From the NCBI RefSeq assembly GCF_026262505.1, contig NC_067203.1, forward strand, positions 15,574,392-15,638,391: a DNA stretch of 64,000 nt, in the 5' to 3' direction. The notes under the pieces are model-generated. The model saw only the letters and a list, made by a program, of their open reading frames with translations. It made no database searches and had not been told where the DNA came from. This DNA is from Trichomonas vaginalis G3. Lineage: Eukaryota; Parabasalia; Trichomonadida; Trichomonadidae. A program made the translations under genes and the position numbers. Shown one piece after another: positions 1 through 10,481 of this stretch. Position 1 is the stretch's first letter, and each line of letters starts with the position of its first letter.

Positions 1-81
1 CAATTCTATTGGATGAAACATTATCAGTATATGTTTTTGCAGAACTTTAATTGAGTAATAGCCGATAAAAGTAAATTTTGA

Positions 82-1131
82 ATGGAAGAAGCACTGGTTC
101 CGCAGTCAATAGGAAGCTACCTAATACGAGATAAGCTAGGTTCCGGTGGATTCTCTTCTGTATTTCAATCTCTTGATACTCGAACTCAAATACCAGTTGC
201 TATTAAAGTAATTGATAAACATCGAGTAAATTTACAGTCGCTACAACGCGAAGAGGATCTCCTCAAAAAGCTCGATCATCCATTTTGTGTTTCTTTTTAT
301 GAATTTTTCGAAGATGAACACTATTATTATTTAGTAATGGAATACGTCGAAGGAAGAACAATTTTCAAACTTATTAATGCAAAGGGTGCATTACCAGAAT
401 GGCTTTGCAGACATGTTTTTTGCCAATTAATCTGTGCTTTAGATTATTTACACTCAACACTAAAATGCGTTCATCGCGATATCAAGGCAGAAAATATCAT
501 GTTAGACAATAGTGGCAATATTAAATTAATTGACTTTGGTCTTAGTAACATTTTCGAGAGTAATAATACACTTTTAAGTACAGTTGTTGGATCTCCAGCA
601 TATGCACCTCCCGAAATGTTCAATGGCCAGAAATATAACGCAAATACAGATCTTTGGAGCGCCGGCGTTGTTTTGTATGCAATGAGCGTTGGAAAGCTTC
701 CATTTACAGATCCGTGCTTCCAGAAGCTCGTACAAAAAATTACAATGCTAGAGCCAGAATATCCAGAGGATCTTTCTCCTTTATTAGTCGATTTATTACA
801 TAGAATGCTTATGAAGGATTTCAACTGCCGTATGTCGATTGCCAAAATCAGGGATCACCCCTGGTTCACGAAATACCGCTATTCACCAATCATGACGGCT
901 GATTACGAAATTGACCAACATTACAGAATTCACGGTACAGACGATGGCGACGAAGATGTCCTTAAACGACTTCAAGACTTAAACTTCAATGGAATACAAC
1001 TACAGAGACTAGCTCGAAACAATGTTTATAGTAGTGATGTAGCTCCATTTCAAATTGTACACAGATATATCATCAAACAGAAAATGAAAGGTATGTATAA
1101 GCAAGCCCAGGATGATGCAAACGGGGATTAA
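82..1131 (+). CDS. Ser/Thr protein kinase, CAMK/SNF1-like
   Basis: This is a cytosolic protein kinase that transfers phosphate from ATP to Ser/Thr; its substrate is unknown. Seen in the sequence: a glycine loop GSGGFSSV at residues 20-27, the ATP-binding Lys42 in VAIK, the catalytic loop HRDIKAEN near 131-138, DFG near 151-153 and an APPE motif near 175. All key catalytic residues are present, so it should be active. The kinase fold ends near residue 265 and a helical extension follows, in which RLQDLNFNGIQL resembles the region after the kinase domain in AMPK-like kinases. ATG at 82 starts just before the glycine loop. The stop at 1129-1131 may be premature, because protein-like sequence continues downstream (see the next entry). 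The family call is firm; the subfamily is inferred from the HRDIKAEN/DFGLSN style. Confidence 0.93.
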   Translation: MEEALVPQSIGSYLIRDKLGSGGFSSVFQSLDTRTQIPVAIKVIDKHRVNLQSLQREEDLLKKLDHPFCVSFYEFFEDEHYYYLVMEYVEGRTIFKLINAKGALPEWLCRHVFCQLICALDYLHSTLKCVHRDIKAENIMLDNSGNIKLIDFGLSNIFESNNTLLSTVVGSPAYAPPEMFNGQKYNANTDLWSAGVVLYAMSVGKLPFTDPCFQKLVQKITMLEPEYPEDLSPLLVDLLHRMLMKDFNCRMSIAKIRDHPWFTKYRYSPIMTADYEIDQHYRIHGTDDGDEDVLKRLQDLNFNGIQLQRLARNNVYSSDVAPFQIVHRYIIKQKMKGMYKQAQDDANGD

Positions 1132-1476
1132 TCCAAACGATTCACTCTTTCACTTCCAATGCCATCACAAAAGTTGTCGACACCGAATTTCCTGATGACA
1201 CAATGGGATCCATTTATAGGAAGAAGAAGGTCCCAGATAGGTGTAAGACATTGTTGTCCAATGTCAGCCACTAATTTGGTTAAAATCCCTGAAGATGACT
1301 CTTCTGCTACAGTTACAAAATCTGTGAAGTCGGTGCCTTCAATAAAAATTCCATCAACTTGTAAAGTGGCCGCGCTTCAGACTCTATCTCAAATAACTGG
1401 TATAGATTCTATGAAGAAGCAGCTAATAGCTAATCCTATATTTGAAACAAATGAGTTTCCTCAAAACGGTGTATAA
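1132..1476 (+). pseudogene. Out-of-frame C-terminal continuation of the kinase
   Basis: Sequence after the kinase stop still looks coding, but in two frames. From about 1115 to 1274 the frame starting one base earlier reads naturally (for example SFTSNAITKVVDTEFPDD and SIYRKKKVPDRCKTLL). From about 1260 to 1476 the original kinase frame is again open and protein-like (NLVKIPEDDSSATV, then VAALQTLSQITGIDSMKKQL). One shift near the GGGG run at 1123-1126 and a compensating one near 1230-1274 would explain the pattern. Either the gene has recently lost its C-terminal regulatory tail, or the assembly has two single-base errors. A conventional trichomonad intron was considered because GTATGT occurs at 1091, but no matching 3' end was found. 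Confidence 0.5.
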
Positions 1477-1852
1477 ATATTTTGTCTGAATTGATTGATA
1501 TTATTTTAATTTTGATTATTTTTTCTAATTTTAACATTTTTAGTTTCTCGATGTAAGCTTATTACATCAGTAATATATCTAAGTAATTGCTATTTCTATA
1601 TCTTGGTAGTTTATGAAGAAAATGCAAATTGTTTTTTAGAATTTTATGATTTCACATATTAAAACTATGTAATCATCTATTCTTTATTGGGAAAATTTTC
1701 TGATATCAATATGGTTTTTGTTAATTTCTTAAAAAATCCAAAAAAACAAAATATTGTAAATTTCTAGAATTAAAAAAAGAGAAATGTAAGAGGATACAAA
1801 TATAGATATTTATAACAAGTAAAGATGAAAACGATTGGTTTGTTTTTCGCAA
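1477..1852. other. AT-rich intergenic spacer
   Basis: This separates the kinase region from the convergent small gene on the minus strand. I see only AT-rich sequence with short homopolymers and no convincing gene or repeat. Confidence 0.6.
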
Positions 1853-2110
1853 CTAATATAGAAAATGATCATAATTTTGGGTTGAAATGAGCCAAAACAC
1901 GAAAATTAATATGAACAAAAATATAATGGCTATAATAAATTGCTGAGAAGCAGATGTTAATGGAACATCTTTAAGTAACGAATAATATTCTCTTTTAAGT
2001 GTTTCTAATTGAATTGCTTGGTCGTTGATGATAGCTTTTCTTTCTGCTTCTAGTTCATCTTCTTCTTCGGCATCTGAAAGATATTCATACTCATGTTCAT
2101 CAGAACTCAT
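1853..2110 (-). CDS. Small acidic tail-anchored membrane protein
   Basis: This 85-residue protein has an acidic N-terminal half (SSDEHEYEYLSDAEEEDELEAE). A short amphipathic helix follows (ETLKREYYSLLKDV), then one strongly hydrophobic segment near residues 57-77 (FIIAIIFLFILIFVFWLI) and only a few residues after it. That layout is typical of a tail-anchored protein with its N-terminus in the cytosol, inserted after translation into the ER or another organelle. No family is recognised. ATG at 2110 is the first in frame. The clean domain layout supports a real gene despite its size. Confidence 0.6.
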   Translation of the reverse strand: MSSDEHEYEYLSDAEEEDELEAERKAIINDQAIQLETLKREYYSLLKDVPLTSASQQFIIAIIFLFILIFVFWLISTQNYDHFLY

Positions 2111-3774
2111 TTTTTTATATTTTTTTAGGTGTTAGACCCCTTATAAAAATTATCTAAAAAGAGTCATTGGTACAATGGTCTATCTGAGATCTTATTTTCA
2201 AATTTTAAAAGAAAATGTATTTGATAAATTTCCTGAATCTGATTCCAAAACTTGAAATCGCATAATTTAGAAAAAGGTAGGTCAACAAAAAATACGTTAT
2301 TTCGCAAGAAAAAAAATTCTCATGAACAACTTCAAGCGGATTTTTCTCAGTAATAAAACTCCAAACTTCTCTTAATTGTGGAGAGAAATTGAAGTTTTCT
2401 TCATGCATAGTAATTTATTACTTTGTATTTACATTAATTTCAGAAACAGTGTTGACATATATGCAATTTAAAATCGATGTCATTTATACTTAGCAAGAAT
2501 ATATCCAATCGTTCTATTCTTTCAAAATATAAAGCTCTACAATGGAAATTGTATAGCTTAAAATTTAATAATCTGCCCCGATACTTTGAACGATGAAAAT
2601 TGTAAGCCACTGCAATAAAATTAATCCTCAATTGTTGTATATATTGATATCTTACTCTCATAAAAATCTGCAAGACCGTTTTCGCGAAAAAGTCATTTTA
2701 CATACATGCGTTACTTAGTTAGGCGATTGTTCTAACCTCAATCATAAAAATAATGCAAAATACTGAAAGTCTAGATATAATTAATAGACTCTAAATATTG
2801 CAGCTGCGCTTAAAACAAGATTTAACAAATTTGTCGATATTCACTCAACAAATTGAAATTTCATCAATAAAGCAAAAACAAAATGAGTTACAAACGGGAA
2901 CATGACGAATTTATCTACTAAAAACAAATTTATAACTAATATACAGCAAAAATTCTCGATTAATCCCCGAATTGCAACAAATAACTTGAAGATGTTGTTT
3001 TACGTTGCTTACAAAAGCAAACTACATAAAGTTTTTGAAATAGAACCTTTTAAATACGCTCAAATAAAAATCTATACTAATACCTTTTCTCTTTTTTTAA
3101 ATAAATATATTCTCATTCATTCCCTAAAACAAACCATTATATGAATATCATGAAATATGTCATTAAAAATAAATTATAATAATAATCCAAAATATTCATA
3201 TCAGATATGGGAAAAAGACAAATTTTGGAACAAGCATCAAAAATAAATAATGTTTGTAATTCCAAAAATTTTTCATTTTGCAAATTTTCATGGAAAATTC
3301 GTATTTCTTCTCTCCATTTTCAAATTTTTGAATTTTTTTTGGAATTTTAAATGAAGAATTGAGAAACCTAATATAGATGGTTGTTATCTCATATGTGAAT
3401 ATGTTCGTTTTATTTCACAGTTTGGAATTTTCTCATATTTTATGGTGAAATTGAGTTTCTATCACAAGTTTAGATAGCATATTTAAGGACAGATTACATG
3501 AACTTATATTTTCATCAATATGGTATATTGAAATAGGAGACGCTCAATATTACAATGTCTTTCTTAGAATTCCAAATGTATTCAAATTTCCTGAAACTAC
3601 AATTTCTGTAGTTACTAGCCACATATAGGAAGCAATACACAAATGTCTAGTAGATAGTATATCATTTTATCTCGCAAAATGAGTATCTTAGGAAAAATTC
3701 TAGATACTTTTTCAAAACATACAACAACGCAAGATCTATTCTGTAAAACCGATTAACAGTACAAATATGTTTAT
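2111..3774. other. Long AT-rich intergenic region
   Basis: Open frames here (for example near 2205-2408, 2440-2673 and 2902-3144) are short, AT-driven in composition and show no domain or motif. I treat them as chance. No repeat or RNA gene was seen. Confidence 0.55.
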
Positions 3775-3957
3775 TTGCAGGTCAAAGAATCGAATGTTAA
3801 TTTTAATAATATTTCCTCGAAATCGCTCTTGCAGTTTTCTTCCATTCTTCGTCTATTAGTTACCGAGTACCTACATAGTCTAAATCCATTACCAAAATCA
3901 AGAAAGAATCGTTACGATTTTGTTGACCTACCTTTATTTAGAATTTACCCGATCTGA
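3775..3957 (+). pseudogene. Degenerate fragment related to the downstream beta-helix gene
   Basis: The frame opens without an ATG. Its beginning reads VKESNVNFNNISSKSLLQF, which resembles VNFKSISSYSILL in the fragment at 4048-5064. The likeness is short, so the call is tentative: an eroded upstream part or a second decayed copy of the same family. Confidence 0.3.
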
Positions 3958-4047
3958 ACTGTGTAGATAATTCATTTGGAAAACAATAATGATTGATGTT
4001 CTACACAGTTCGGAATTTTTTTTCTCCAAAATTTTAAAATGTATTAA

Positions 4048-5064
4048 CGAATCTTTGGATCCATTGGCAATCTAAAATTCAATGGATCCAAAAGGAATCT
4101 TCATAGTGTAGATGCTACAACACTTATTTGGCATCAATACTATGAAAATCTCAGTCCTCCACCAGTTATTCAAGGTGATAACCAAAATGTTACTGCAACA
4201 GCGAACAAATGCTTCACATATATCTGTAAGTTCGAAAATCTTACTGACAGAGCGGTCAATTTCAAGAGTATTTCAAGTTATTCTATTTTACTTTGCGAAA
4301 ACACATTTTACAACGGTTCAGGCACGGTCTATATCACTAGCACAGGCACAAGCAACATTATTATTGATAAATTCTGTTCTTTTGAAAGCAAAACTTCATC
4401 CAGTGGCCATTTTGCTCGTTTCGAAGGCTACATGAACAGTACAATCCTCCAAGGTACAATTTCTAATGGAGGAAATCGCGATGTAACATATGGAATGATT
4501 TACCAAGATTCAGGTGATTCATCTCTTTCAAACACAAACATTACTAACTGCATTTCAATACAGGCTACAGCTTTTCTATATTTTTTTATTAAGCCTGCAG
4601 CAAAGGTCAAATTTTGTAATTTTGAAAATTTGGAAGCAACTCGAAGTGCTATCACTCATTTTGAGAGAGCTGATGGGATAATTGAAAGATGTAATTATAT
4701 AAATAATTTCCAAGCAAAACAAGATCATGGTATAGTTCATGAATTTATGAAAAAACTTGACGTTTTACATTCATTTTTCAAAGACAATCTAAAGAACAAA
4801 GATGGGGCTTTATTTTATGCAAAACAAGGACAAATTTATATATATAATTGCAGTATTGATAACTATACACAATATACATCGGATGGAACTATATCCACAT
4901 CAGAAATGCCAATAAAACCATTTTACAATGACTTAAAGTTCATTGGAACAAGTCCATGTGAAGGTCCGTTACTAATTGCACAAAATAAAGACAAAAAAGA
5001 TTCAATTTATAAAAATATCAAATTATTATCATTAATTAACCTTTTTATAAAACCATTTAAATAA
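4048..5064 (+). pseudogene. 5'-truncated beta-helix-like surface protein gene
   Basis: The frame is open from the stop at 4045-4047 to 5064 (338 residues). The first in-frame ATG is at 4432, yet clearly protein-like sequence precedes it, for example CFTYICKFENLTDRAVNF and SILLCENTFYNGSGTVYI. The repeating pattern of short strands ending in Asn, Cys or Ser (CNFENL, CNYINNF, IYIYNCSIDNYT) is that of right-handed beta-helix or polymorphic-outer-membrane-like surface proteins, which are common in trichomonads. No signal peptide or membrane anchor is present, so both ends appear to be missing. The family is inferred from the pattern only. A short segment near 5495-5556 repeats its SPCEG motif. Confidence 0.5.
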
Positions 5065-5634
5065 AAAATAACGAGATGTGTAATTTTTAAGTAGTAATTA
5101 TATACTTTTTTCATGGTTTAAGTCTCTATAGCATACTCTCTCCAAGAGTATAAGAGAATCCCACTGTTTATGATAATGTGCAAATTAATAAGCAGTTATT
5201 TTAAAATAAACAAATGTACTCATTGCACGATTATCAGATTCTATGACATCTTCGTTCATGTCGGTCAAATTTGTTCCCAAGGATGTCAAATCATGTGGAT
5301 ATATCCAAGATAAGCTGGAGGTTGAGGATTTGTTAATTCAAAATTATTAAAAACAACATAGGGTATCATAATACATGCCAAATTCATGTTTTAACAAATT
5401 ACATTCAAATCAAGTTAATAAAAATATTTTCTTTAAATGCGAATAATCTAGTTTATCATATTTTCTTAACTAACAGTCAATCTTTATTCATTTACCAAGC
5501 CATGTGAAGGTAAATCGTCTGTTTTAGACATGATAAGTTCTCAAAGAAATGATTGAATGTTTGGTATATCAATTTTGGTTGAGCTAAATACTATACAAAA
5601 ACGAGTTATATAAATACAGATATTCATAATTATT
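5065..5634. other. Intergenic region with a possible relic of the surface protein gene
   Basis: It is mostly AT-rich. At about 5495-5556 one frame reads TKPCEGKSSVLDMISSQ, echoing SPCEGPLLIAQNK near the end of the fragment upstream. This may be another decayed copy of that family. Nothing else was seen. Confidence 0.35.
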
Positions 5635-6444
5635 TTATTCACTTGGTTTTTTAAGGTATTCAGAAACAAGTTGAGCTGCCTTCTCAGCATCAAGTCTTTC
5701 ATTCTCTTTTTCAGCTGTCAATTGTTGAAGAACTGAAACAATTTCTTTTGGCAATTGTAATTTTTCAATATTTTTAAGAGCATCATATGGATTATCATTG
5801 AAATATGATAAAAACCAAAGAGCAGCTGAGTATACATCATCTTTTCTTGGATCTGTTTTGGACTTATTCTGTGGCATGCATGGATGATCATAAGTAAAGG
5901 CAACAATATCTCCAGACTTAACAGCAGCATGGAAGCATCCCAATGTAAGCTTTGTAAAGTCTGGTGAAATAAAGATACTCGATCTGCAGATACAGCCATG
6001 TGAAAATTTCAATGAATGGATAGCGGAAAGTGTTGTTAATAGAATTTCAAAGAGTGGAATAAGTTTGTCTGTTGGAATTGGTGTTTCCCAAGGTACAAAA
6101 TCAAAGTCTTCGTATGCAATTGAAACAACTCCAAGTGCTTGGTTGCGTGTTAGCGTTTTAATTTTAACAATGTTATTAATTTTATTTAAATTATCTTGCA
6201 GATATGAAATTTCTCTGCAAACAAGGCGAAATGGAACTCTGATGCAAGTTTCTATAATTGCCGGAGCATTTGCAGCCTTTCCTCTTGAAATTGTTGCTGT
6301 ATCTCCAAGATAAACAAAGGATGAAATTAAAAATGTGTCTAATGGTTTAAAAGTTGGCGTAACGTAATTAAGGTTGGATAAATTGCTTAAATTTACATGA
6401 TAACGACTATCTTGAAGCCGAGGAATCTTATTATCTTCGGTCAT
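5635..6444 (-). CDS. Divergent protein kinase-like protein (pseudokinase)
   Basis: ATG at 6444 (MTEDNKIPRL) is the start. The frame is open a little further upstream, but only from a TTG directly after a stop. The 269-residue product has the outline of the second half of a protein kinase: a helix ending in LSAIHSL, then FSHGCICRSSIFI where HRDxxxxN would be, LTLGCF where DFG would be, and DDVYSAALWFLSYF, which matches the DxWSxG helix of kinases. The HRD aspartate, the DFG motif and a recognisable glycine loop are all missing, so catalysis is unlikely. It may act as a scaffold or allosteric partner. It is most like the small divergent kinases of protists; no close family is claimed. Confidence 0.62.
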   Translation of the reverse strand: MTEDNKIPRLQDSRYHVNLSNLSNLNYVTPTFKPLDTFLISSFVYLGDTATISRGKAANAPAIIETCIRVPFRLVCREISYLQDNLNKINNIVKIKTLTRNQALGVVSIAYEDFDFVPWETPIPTDKLIPLFEILLTTLSAIHSLKFSHGCICRSSIFISPDFTKLTLGCFHAAVKSGDIVAFTYDHPCMPQNKSKTDPRKDDVYSAALWFLSYFNDNPYDALKNIEKLQLPKEIVSVLQQLTAEKENERLDAEKAAQLVSEYLKKPSE

Positions 6445-6814
6445 AATTCTTTCAATGTAAAATTTATTTTTTTGAGCGGAGAGTTTTTCAATTATTCCGA
6501 TTTGCAAATGTCATTTTATTAAACAGATATTAAAGGATTATGTCAATACAGATGGTTTCATGTTTTTCATATCTATTTCCTTCTGTCAATCAAATCAAGG
6601 ATTTCTCCAAATGAGAATTATGTTTATCTAAGCCCAGTGTTAATTATTTATTGATTATTACATGTAAATCTGGGTATTAGAGCGCTGTGTTTGTTCCTTT
6701 TACTCAAAATTTATCATAAAAATGAATGAATGTATGACGCTTTTAAAAACACGTTCTACTATTTCATAGTTTTATGCTTTTATTATAAACAAACATAGAT
6801 CTAAACAAAACAAA
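6445..6814. other. AT-rich intergenic spacer
   Basis: This lies between two minus-strand genes and should contain the promoter of the pseudokinase gene. No initiator-like TCATTTCA box was seen, and no gene. Confidence 0.5.
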
Positions 6815-7294
6815 TCATAATTTTCTAGGAATAGATTGTTTTAGAATATGTCTAAATGTAGGATCTCTCATATATTCTGTATTTTTGTTTTTCATCCAAA
6901 AAGCGTGAATATTATCAACAAAATCTTTGGAATTTTCTTCTGTTACAGTTGAAATGCAATAATGATGATTTTGATCGATTTTAATGTAAACTTGGTTGTT
7001 TTTACATGATATTTGAGTTGTTGGAGGGAGTTCTAGTGTGAAATCTTCTGGATCGATATAGCTGCATCGATTTAAAATTAAAATGACAGGATTAGTATTT
7101 CCTTCTAAGCATAAAATGAATAAAGCGCCACTAATTTGAAGTTTCTTCCATTGTTTTGTTGTATTATCAAAAGTAAATATTGTACAATCAGAATAAGTCT
7201 GGGCATAGTCATATACTAGCTCAGAGTATATCCTTTTTATGGCATTTAAATTCATTTCTTTTTTAGTAGGAAATGCTCCTAGAGTAATACTCAT
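6815..7294 (-). CDS. DCP1: mRNA-decapping protein Dcp1
   Basis: Dcp1 activates the Dcp2 decapping enzyme in 5'-3' mRNA decay, in the cytosol and P-bodies. The 159-residue product is essentially only the EVH1-like Dcp1 domain. Matches to the family: MNLNAIKRIYSELVYDY near residues 14-30 (the family has NLxALxRxDP), CTIFTFDNTTKQWKKLQISGALF near 37-59 (family pattern YxFNxxxxxWEKxxxEGxLF), and ILILNRCSYIDPEDF near 71-85 (family pattern xIxNRxxxxxxxxx). The C-terminal trimerisation region of animal Dcp1 is absent, as in yeast and other protists. ATG at 7294 is the first in frame. The neighbours are unrelated. Confidence 0.82.
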   Translation of the reverse strand: MSITLGAFPTKKEMNLNAIKRIYSELVYDYAQTYSDCTIFTFDNTTKQWKKLQISGALFILCLEGNTNPVILILNRCSYIDPEDFTLELPPTTQISCKNNQVYIKIDQNHHYCISTVTEENSKDFVDNIHAFWMKNKNTEYMRDPTFRHILKQSIPRKL

Positions 7295-7500
7295 TTTTTA
7301 ATAAAAAAAATAGGGGGAGAAACACCAAAAAAAATTAAAAAAAAACTTGAAACGTTTAAATGAGAACAAAAATAGAATGTATATACATAAATTTTTAAAT
7401 TTTCATTCAAATCATTAGTTTTTTTTTTTAAAAATGATAATTTAAAAGTCTTTTGAAGCCTCATTCTACTGATATCATGACATGAAATTATTTTTGTGGA

Positions 7501-9903
7501 TCATTGATAACCCATCAATATATCTGGAAGATCTAAGGCTATTTTTAACTGTTGTAGCCTGTCATGGTAGAATTTATGCATTTTCTCCTTGAGATATCTG
7601 TAAATGAAATCTGCAACAGGGAGATCATTTCGCGCAAAGTAAGAGCTGCTCCATTTATTTTTTTCTAAATCATTTGAAGAATCATGTAATTTCTGAAGTC
7701 TTTGAAACGCAAAATGTATATTATTTGCATTTTCCTTCAAAGCCGCAAACTTATTATTATATGCAAATGCACGCATATACAACTCGCTATCAATTTTAGC
7801 TATAAACCGATATTTGAATAAGAAAGCGATGAAAATCATTTCATCAATGATTTTGAAAGGCGTTCCATTTCTAAATGTATTTAGAATCTCGTCAATCAAG
7901 AAATCATCGCCTAATGATAAATAAAATGTTATCTGATCTCTTCCAATCAAGTAAGCAAGCATGAAAGGAATCATAATATCTTTGAATTTATTTTTCACAT
8001 CTTCTAATGCAATAACATTATTTATCAACAAATGATAAACAACACTTCCATAGTAATTATTCTTGGAAAGATCAATATTACTACTTATATATATATTAAA
8101 CAAATTGTTAACATCTGAATTAAAACTGCAAATCTGAATAAGATGTGAAATGTTAGAAGAGTTTTCATGCAATAATGGACAAAATGTATTCGTATAAATT
8201 AATCTAACTTCTTCATAAAAGAAGAATTCTATGACTGAACAAATATTTGCTAAATAAATCATTCCGAACTCGAAATTTTCTGGTAATAATGAATTTACAA
8301 AATTAAAGAATTCTAATACAAAACCTGGATTAATATTAATATCTGTTACGTTTCTTGCTATTTTACATGTGATTTCAGCAAAATCATCAATGATTTGTGG
8401 ATAATTTATTTTATGTAACAAAACTAACAATCTTCCATAAAATTCTTCTTCAGTTGGATATAATTTGAAATTATTAAGTAAATTATTCAATTTTTCAATA
8501 ATAAAACAAACAACATCTTCGCTTATATTATTGTCTATTAATTGAATCAAGTCGTCGAACAAAATTTCGACAAAATTCAAAATTGAATTTTGTAAAATTT
8601 CTGGTTTGTTTTCTGAAGCCTTTAATATATAAACGCTTAATCTGATTTGTATATTTATATCTATTTCGCGTAAATCAATGCAAAGAGCGTCAAAAATATC
8701 AATAGAAGAATTATTTGCATAAAATTGAATTAAACATCCATTGAAGACATTCGAATATATTTTTTCTTGTTGTAATTGATGAAATTCTTCTGGAATCTGT
8801 TCAATTTCAAACGCATTAGCAAATTTAAATTTCATTGCATCGTCTGTAATGAAATCCAATACTGAATTAACGTCTTCTTGAGTCTGGACCATCTCAGTTA
8901 TAAGAGCAATGCATGATTCAATAATTGGCTCATTTTCTGGATCATTTTCGATTTCTGTTTGCAAAAAGAAACTGAGATCATTGTTTAACTTGTCATAGTC
9001 ATATTCTGTATAAAAAGATAGAAATAGTGCTTTTTGAAGGATTTCTGTTTTAATTTCATGAATTTCATCTCCAAAATAGGGTAATCCTGACTTTACTGTG
9101 TTAACGAGGTTAGATATTGTTTGGTCAATCAATTTCTTGTCTTCGATATCAATTTGTAGCAATACATCGAGTGAAAATTTAAAAATTGTTTCACAGTTTG
9201 AGAAAGAGTTCGTAAATTTGGAAAATTGAGAGAACCATGGTTCGTAAATGCGACTTTTGTTTATAAATGCGTATAATTCCGAGAAAGATTGTGAAAAATC
9301 AAAATCTGAAATGCAACATAAATTTTCATAAGCTTCGATTATCTGTTTAATAGTTGTTGCACTTCCTTCGTCTACCTTTTCATCACCACTATATGTATCG
9401 AAGATTATTTTTAAAGTTTCTTGAAATTTGTTATTAAAAACGTCAATAGACTCTATTATATAGTCAATTCCTACTCTATCATCCATTCGCATAACCATTT
9501 CTATAGTATTAGCTAAGCACCAAGAGATAAAATTAGGATCTGAATAACGAACGAAAAAATGATTTAAATGATCTTTGGAAACTATGATACTTTTTGGAAG
9601 CAATTTTGAAATGGAGTTTAATATTGCAGAAGAATTCTTTTGTAACTGAGCAATGAACTCAGAAAAAGAATCAAGTATTTCAATTGGACCAACAACATTA
9701 AAAAGATGTTCATTTGTATTTAATAGATTTATACAGCCAAGCGTATTCTTTGTGGATTCGTTTTTTAAGATTATATTTATTAAAGTTAGAATAAAATTGC
9801 GATCCTCCTGTAGAGAAATAACAGCATTCATGGCTTCTATTCTGCTGTTTTCGTCTGGATTGTAAAATTTCTCAATTAATTGTATGACAGAGGACTCATC
9901 CAT
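7501..9903 (-). CDS. Importin-beta/exportin-like alpha-solenoid protein
   Basis: This 800-residue, almost wholly helical, acidic protein begins VIQLIEKFYNPDENSRIEAMNAVISLQ. That opening is the style of the N-terminal repeat of importin-beta family carriers, which have xxLxxxYxPxxxxRxxAxxxLxxxQ and bind Ran-GTP there. The rest is a series of weak HEAT-like helix pairs. If the call is right, it carries cargo across nuclear pores in a Ran-dependent way. It is somewhat shorter than most exportins (900-1200 residues), close to importin-beta itself, and too divergent to name. ATG at 9903 is used. Confidence 0.58.
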   Translation of the reverse strand: MDESSVIQLIEKFYNPDENSRIEAMNAVISLQEDRNFILTLINIILKNESTKNTLGCINLLNTNEHLFNVVGPIEILDSFSEFIAQLQKNSSAILNSISKLLPKSIIVSKDHLNHFFVRYSDPNFISWCLANTIEMVMRMDDRVGIDYIIESIDVFNNKFQETLKIIFDTYSGDEKVDEGSATTIKQIIEAYENLCCISDFDFSQSFSELYAFINKSRIYEPWFSQFSKFTNSFSNCETIFKFSLDVLLQIDIEDKKLIDQTISNLVNTVKSGLPYFGDEIHEIKTEILQKALFLSFYTEYDYDKLNNDLSFFLQTEIENDPENEPIIESCIALITEMVQTQEDVNSVLDFITDDAMKFKFANAFEIEQIPEEFHQLQQEKIYSNVFNGCLIQFYANNSSIDIFDALCIDLREIDINIQIRLSVYILKASENKPEILQNSILNFVEILFDDLIQLIDNNISEDVVCFIIEKLNNLLNNFKLYPTEEEFYGRLLVLLHKINYPQIIDDFAEITCKIARNVTDININPGFVLEFFNFVNSLLPENFEFGMIYLANICSVIEFFFYEEVRLIYTNTFCPLLHENSSNISHLIQICSFNSDVNNLFNIYISSNIDLSKNNYYGSVVYHLLINNVIALEDVKNKFKDIMIPFMLAYLIGRDQITFYLSLGDDFLIDEILNTFRNGTPFKIIDEMIFIAFLFKYRFIAKIDSELYMRAFAYNNKFAALKENANNIHFAFQRLQKLHDSSNDLEKNKWSSSYFARNDLPVADFIYRYLKEKMHKFYHDRLQQLKIALDLPDILMGYQ

Positions 9904-10124
9904 TCAATTTATTTCCGACTCTTTTTTTTTCAAAAAAATGAAATTGAATATTTTTAATGAAAGATCTTAAGATCGATAATATACTAATGCGGTTCAAAGG
10001 AAGAATTGATTTATATACACATATGTTGTTATACCTGCAAACTTTCGCATCATGATTATCACTGTATCCCGTTACTTTTGGGGATTTTGATTATGATGCC
10101 AAAAAAACATAAATCAAAAATTAA

Positions 10125-10205
10125 CGACGACCATGGGATTCGAACCCACGCGGATAAATCCACGGGATTAGCAATCCCGCGCCTTAACCACTCGGCCAAG
10201 CCGTC
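10125..10205 (-). tRNA. tRNA-Ser(GCU)
   Basis: The reverse complement folds into a complete 81-nt class II tRNA. The 7-bp acceptor stem (GACGGCT with GGTCGTC, including wobble pairs) is followed by discriminator G. The D arm and A box start TGGCCGAGTGG, and the T arm is GTGGG-TTCGAAT-CCCAT. The anticodon stem CGGGAT/ATCCCG encloses TTGCTAA, with GCT at plus-strand 10170-10172. The long variable arm is typical of serine tRNAs. It decodes AGC/AGU. No intron and no encoded CCA were seen. Confidence 0.96.
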
Positions 10206-10481
10206 ATTACATTTTAGGTCTTTAAAAATGCTTTGTAATTAAAATCAAGCACTTTTATCTCTTTCAAAATACCAAAATTTGAAAATATAGTAACATATCC
10301 CTCAAGAAGTTGGAACGACTCATTTCCCTCTCATATATAACTAATTTTCTCAAATTAAATTCAATATTTTTTTAAAATCTAACCTTTTTTTCTTTAATTT
10401 TAAATAACCAAATAAATATTTTTCAGTACCATCATACATTTTTTTTATTCAAGTAAAATATTCAAGTGTTAAATCTTTTTT

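Noticed and set aside
1091-1280. Possible spliceosomal intron starting GTATGT in the kinase gene
   Set aside because: GTATGT fits the trichomonad 5' splice consensus, but no ACTAACACACAG-like 3' end follows, and the frame is open across the site.
2205-3144. Short open frames of 67-80 residues
   Set aside because: Lys/Ile/Asn/Phe-rich AT-driven composition, no motif, and some begin at non-ATG codons.
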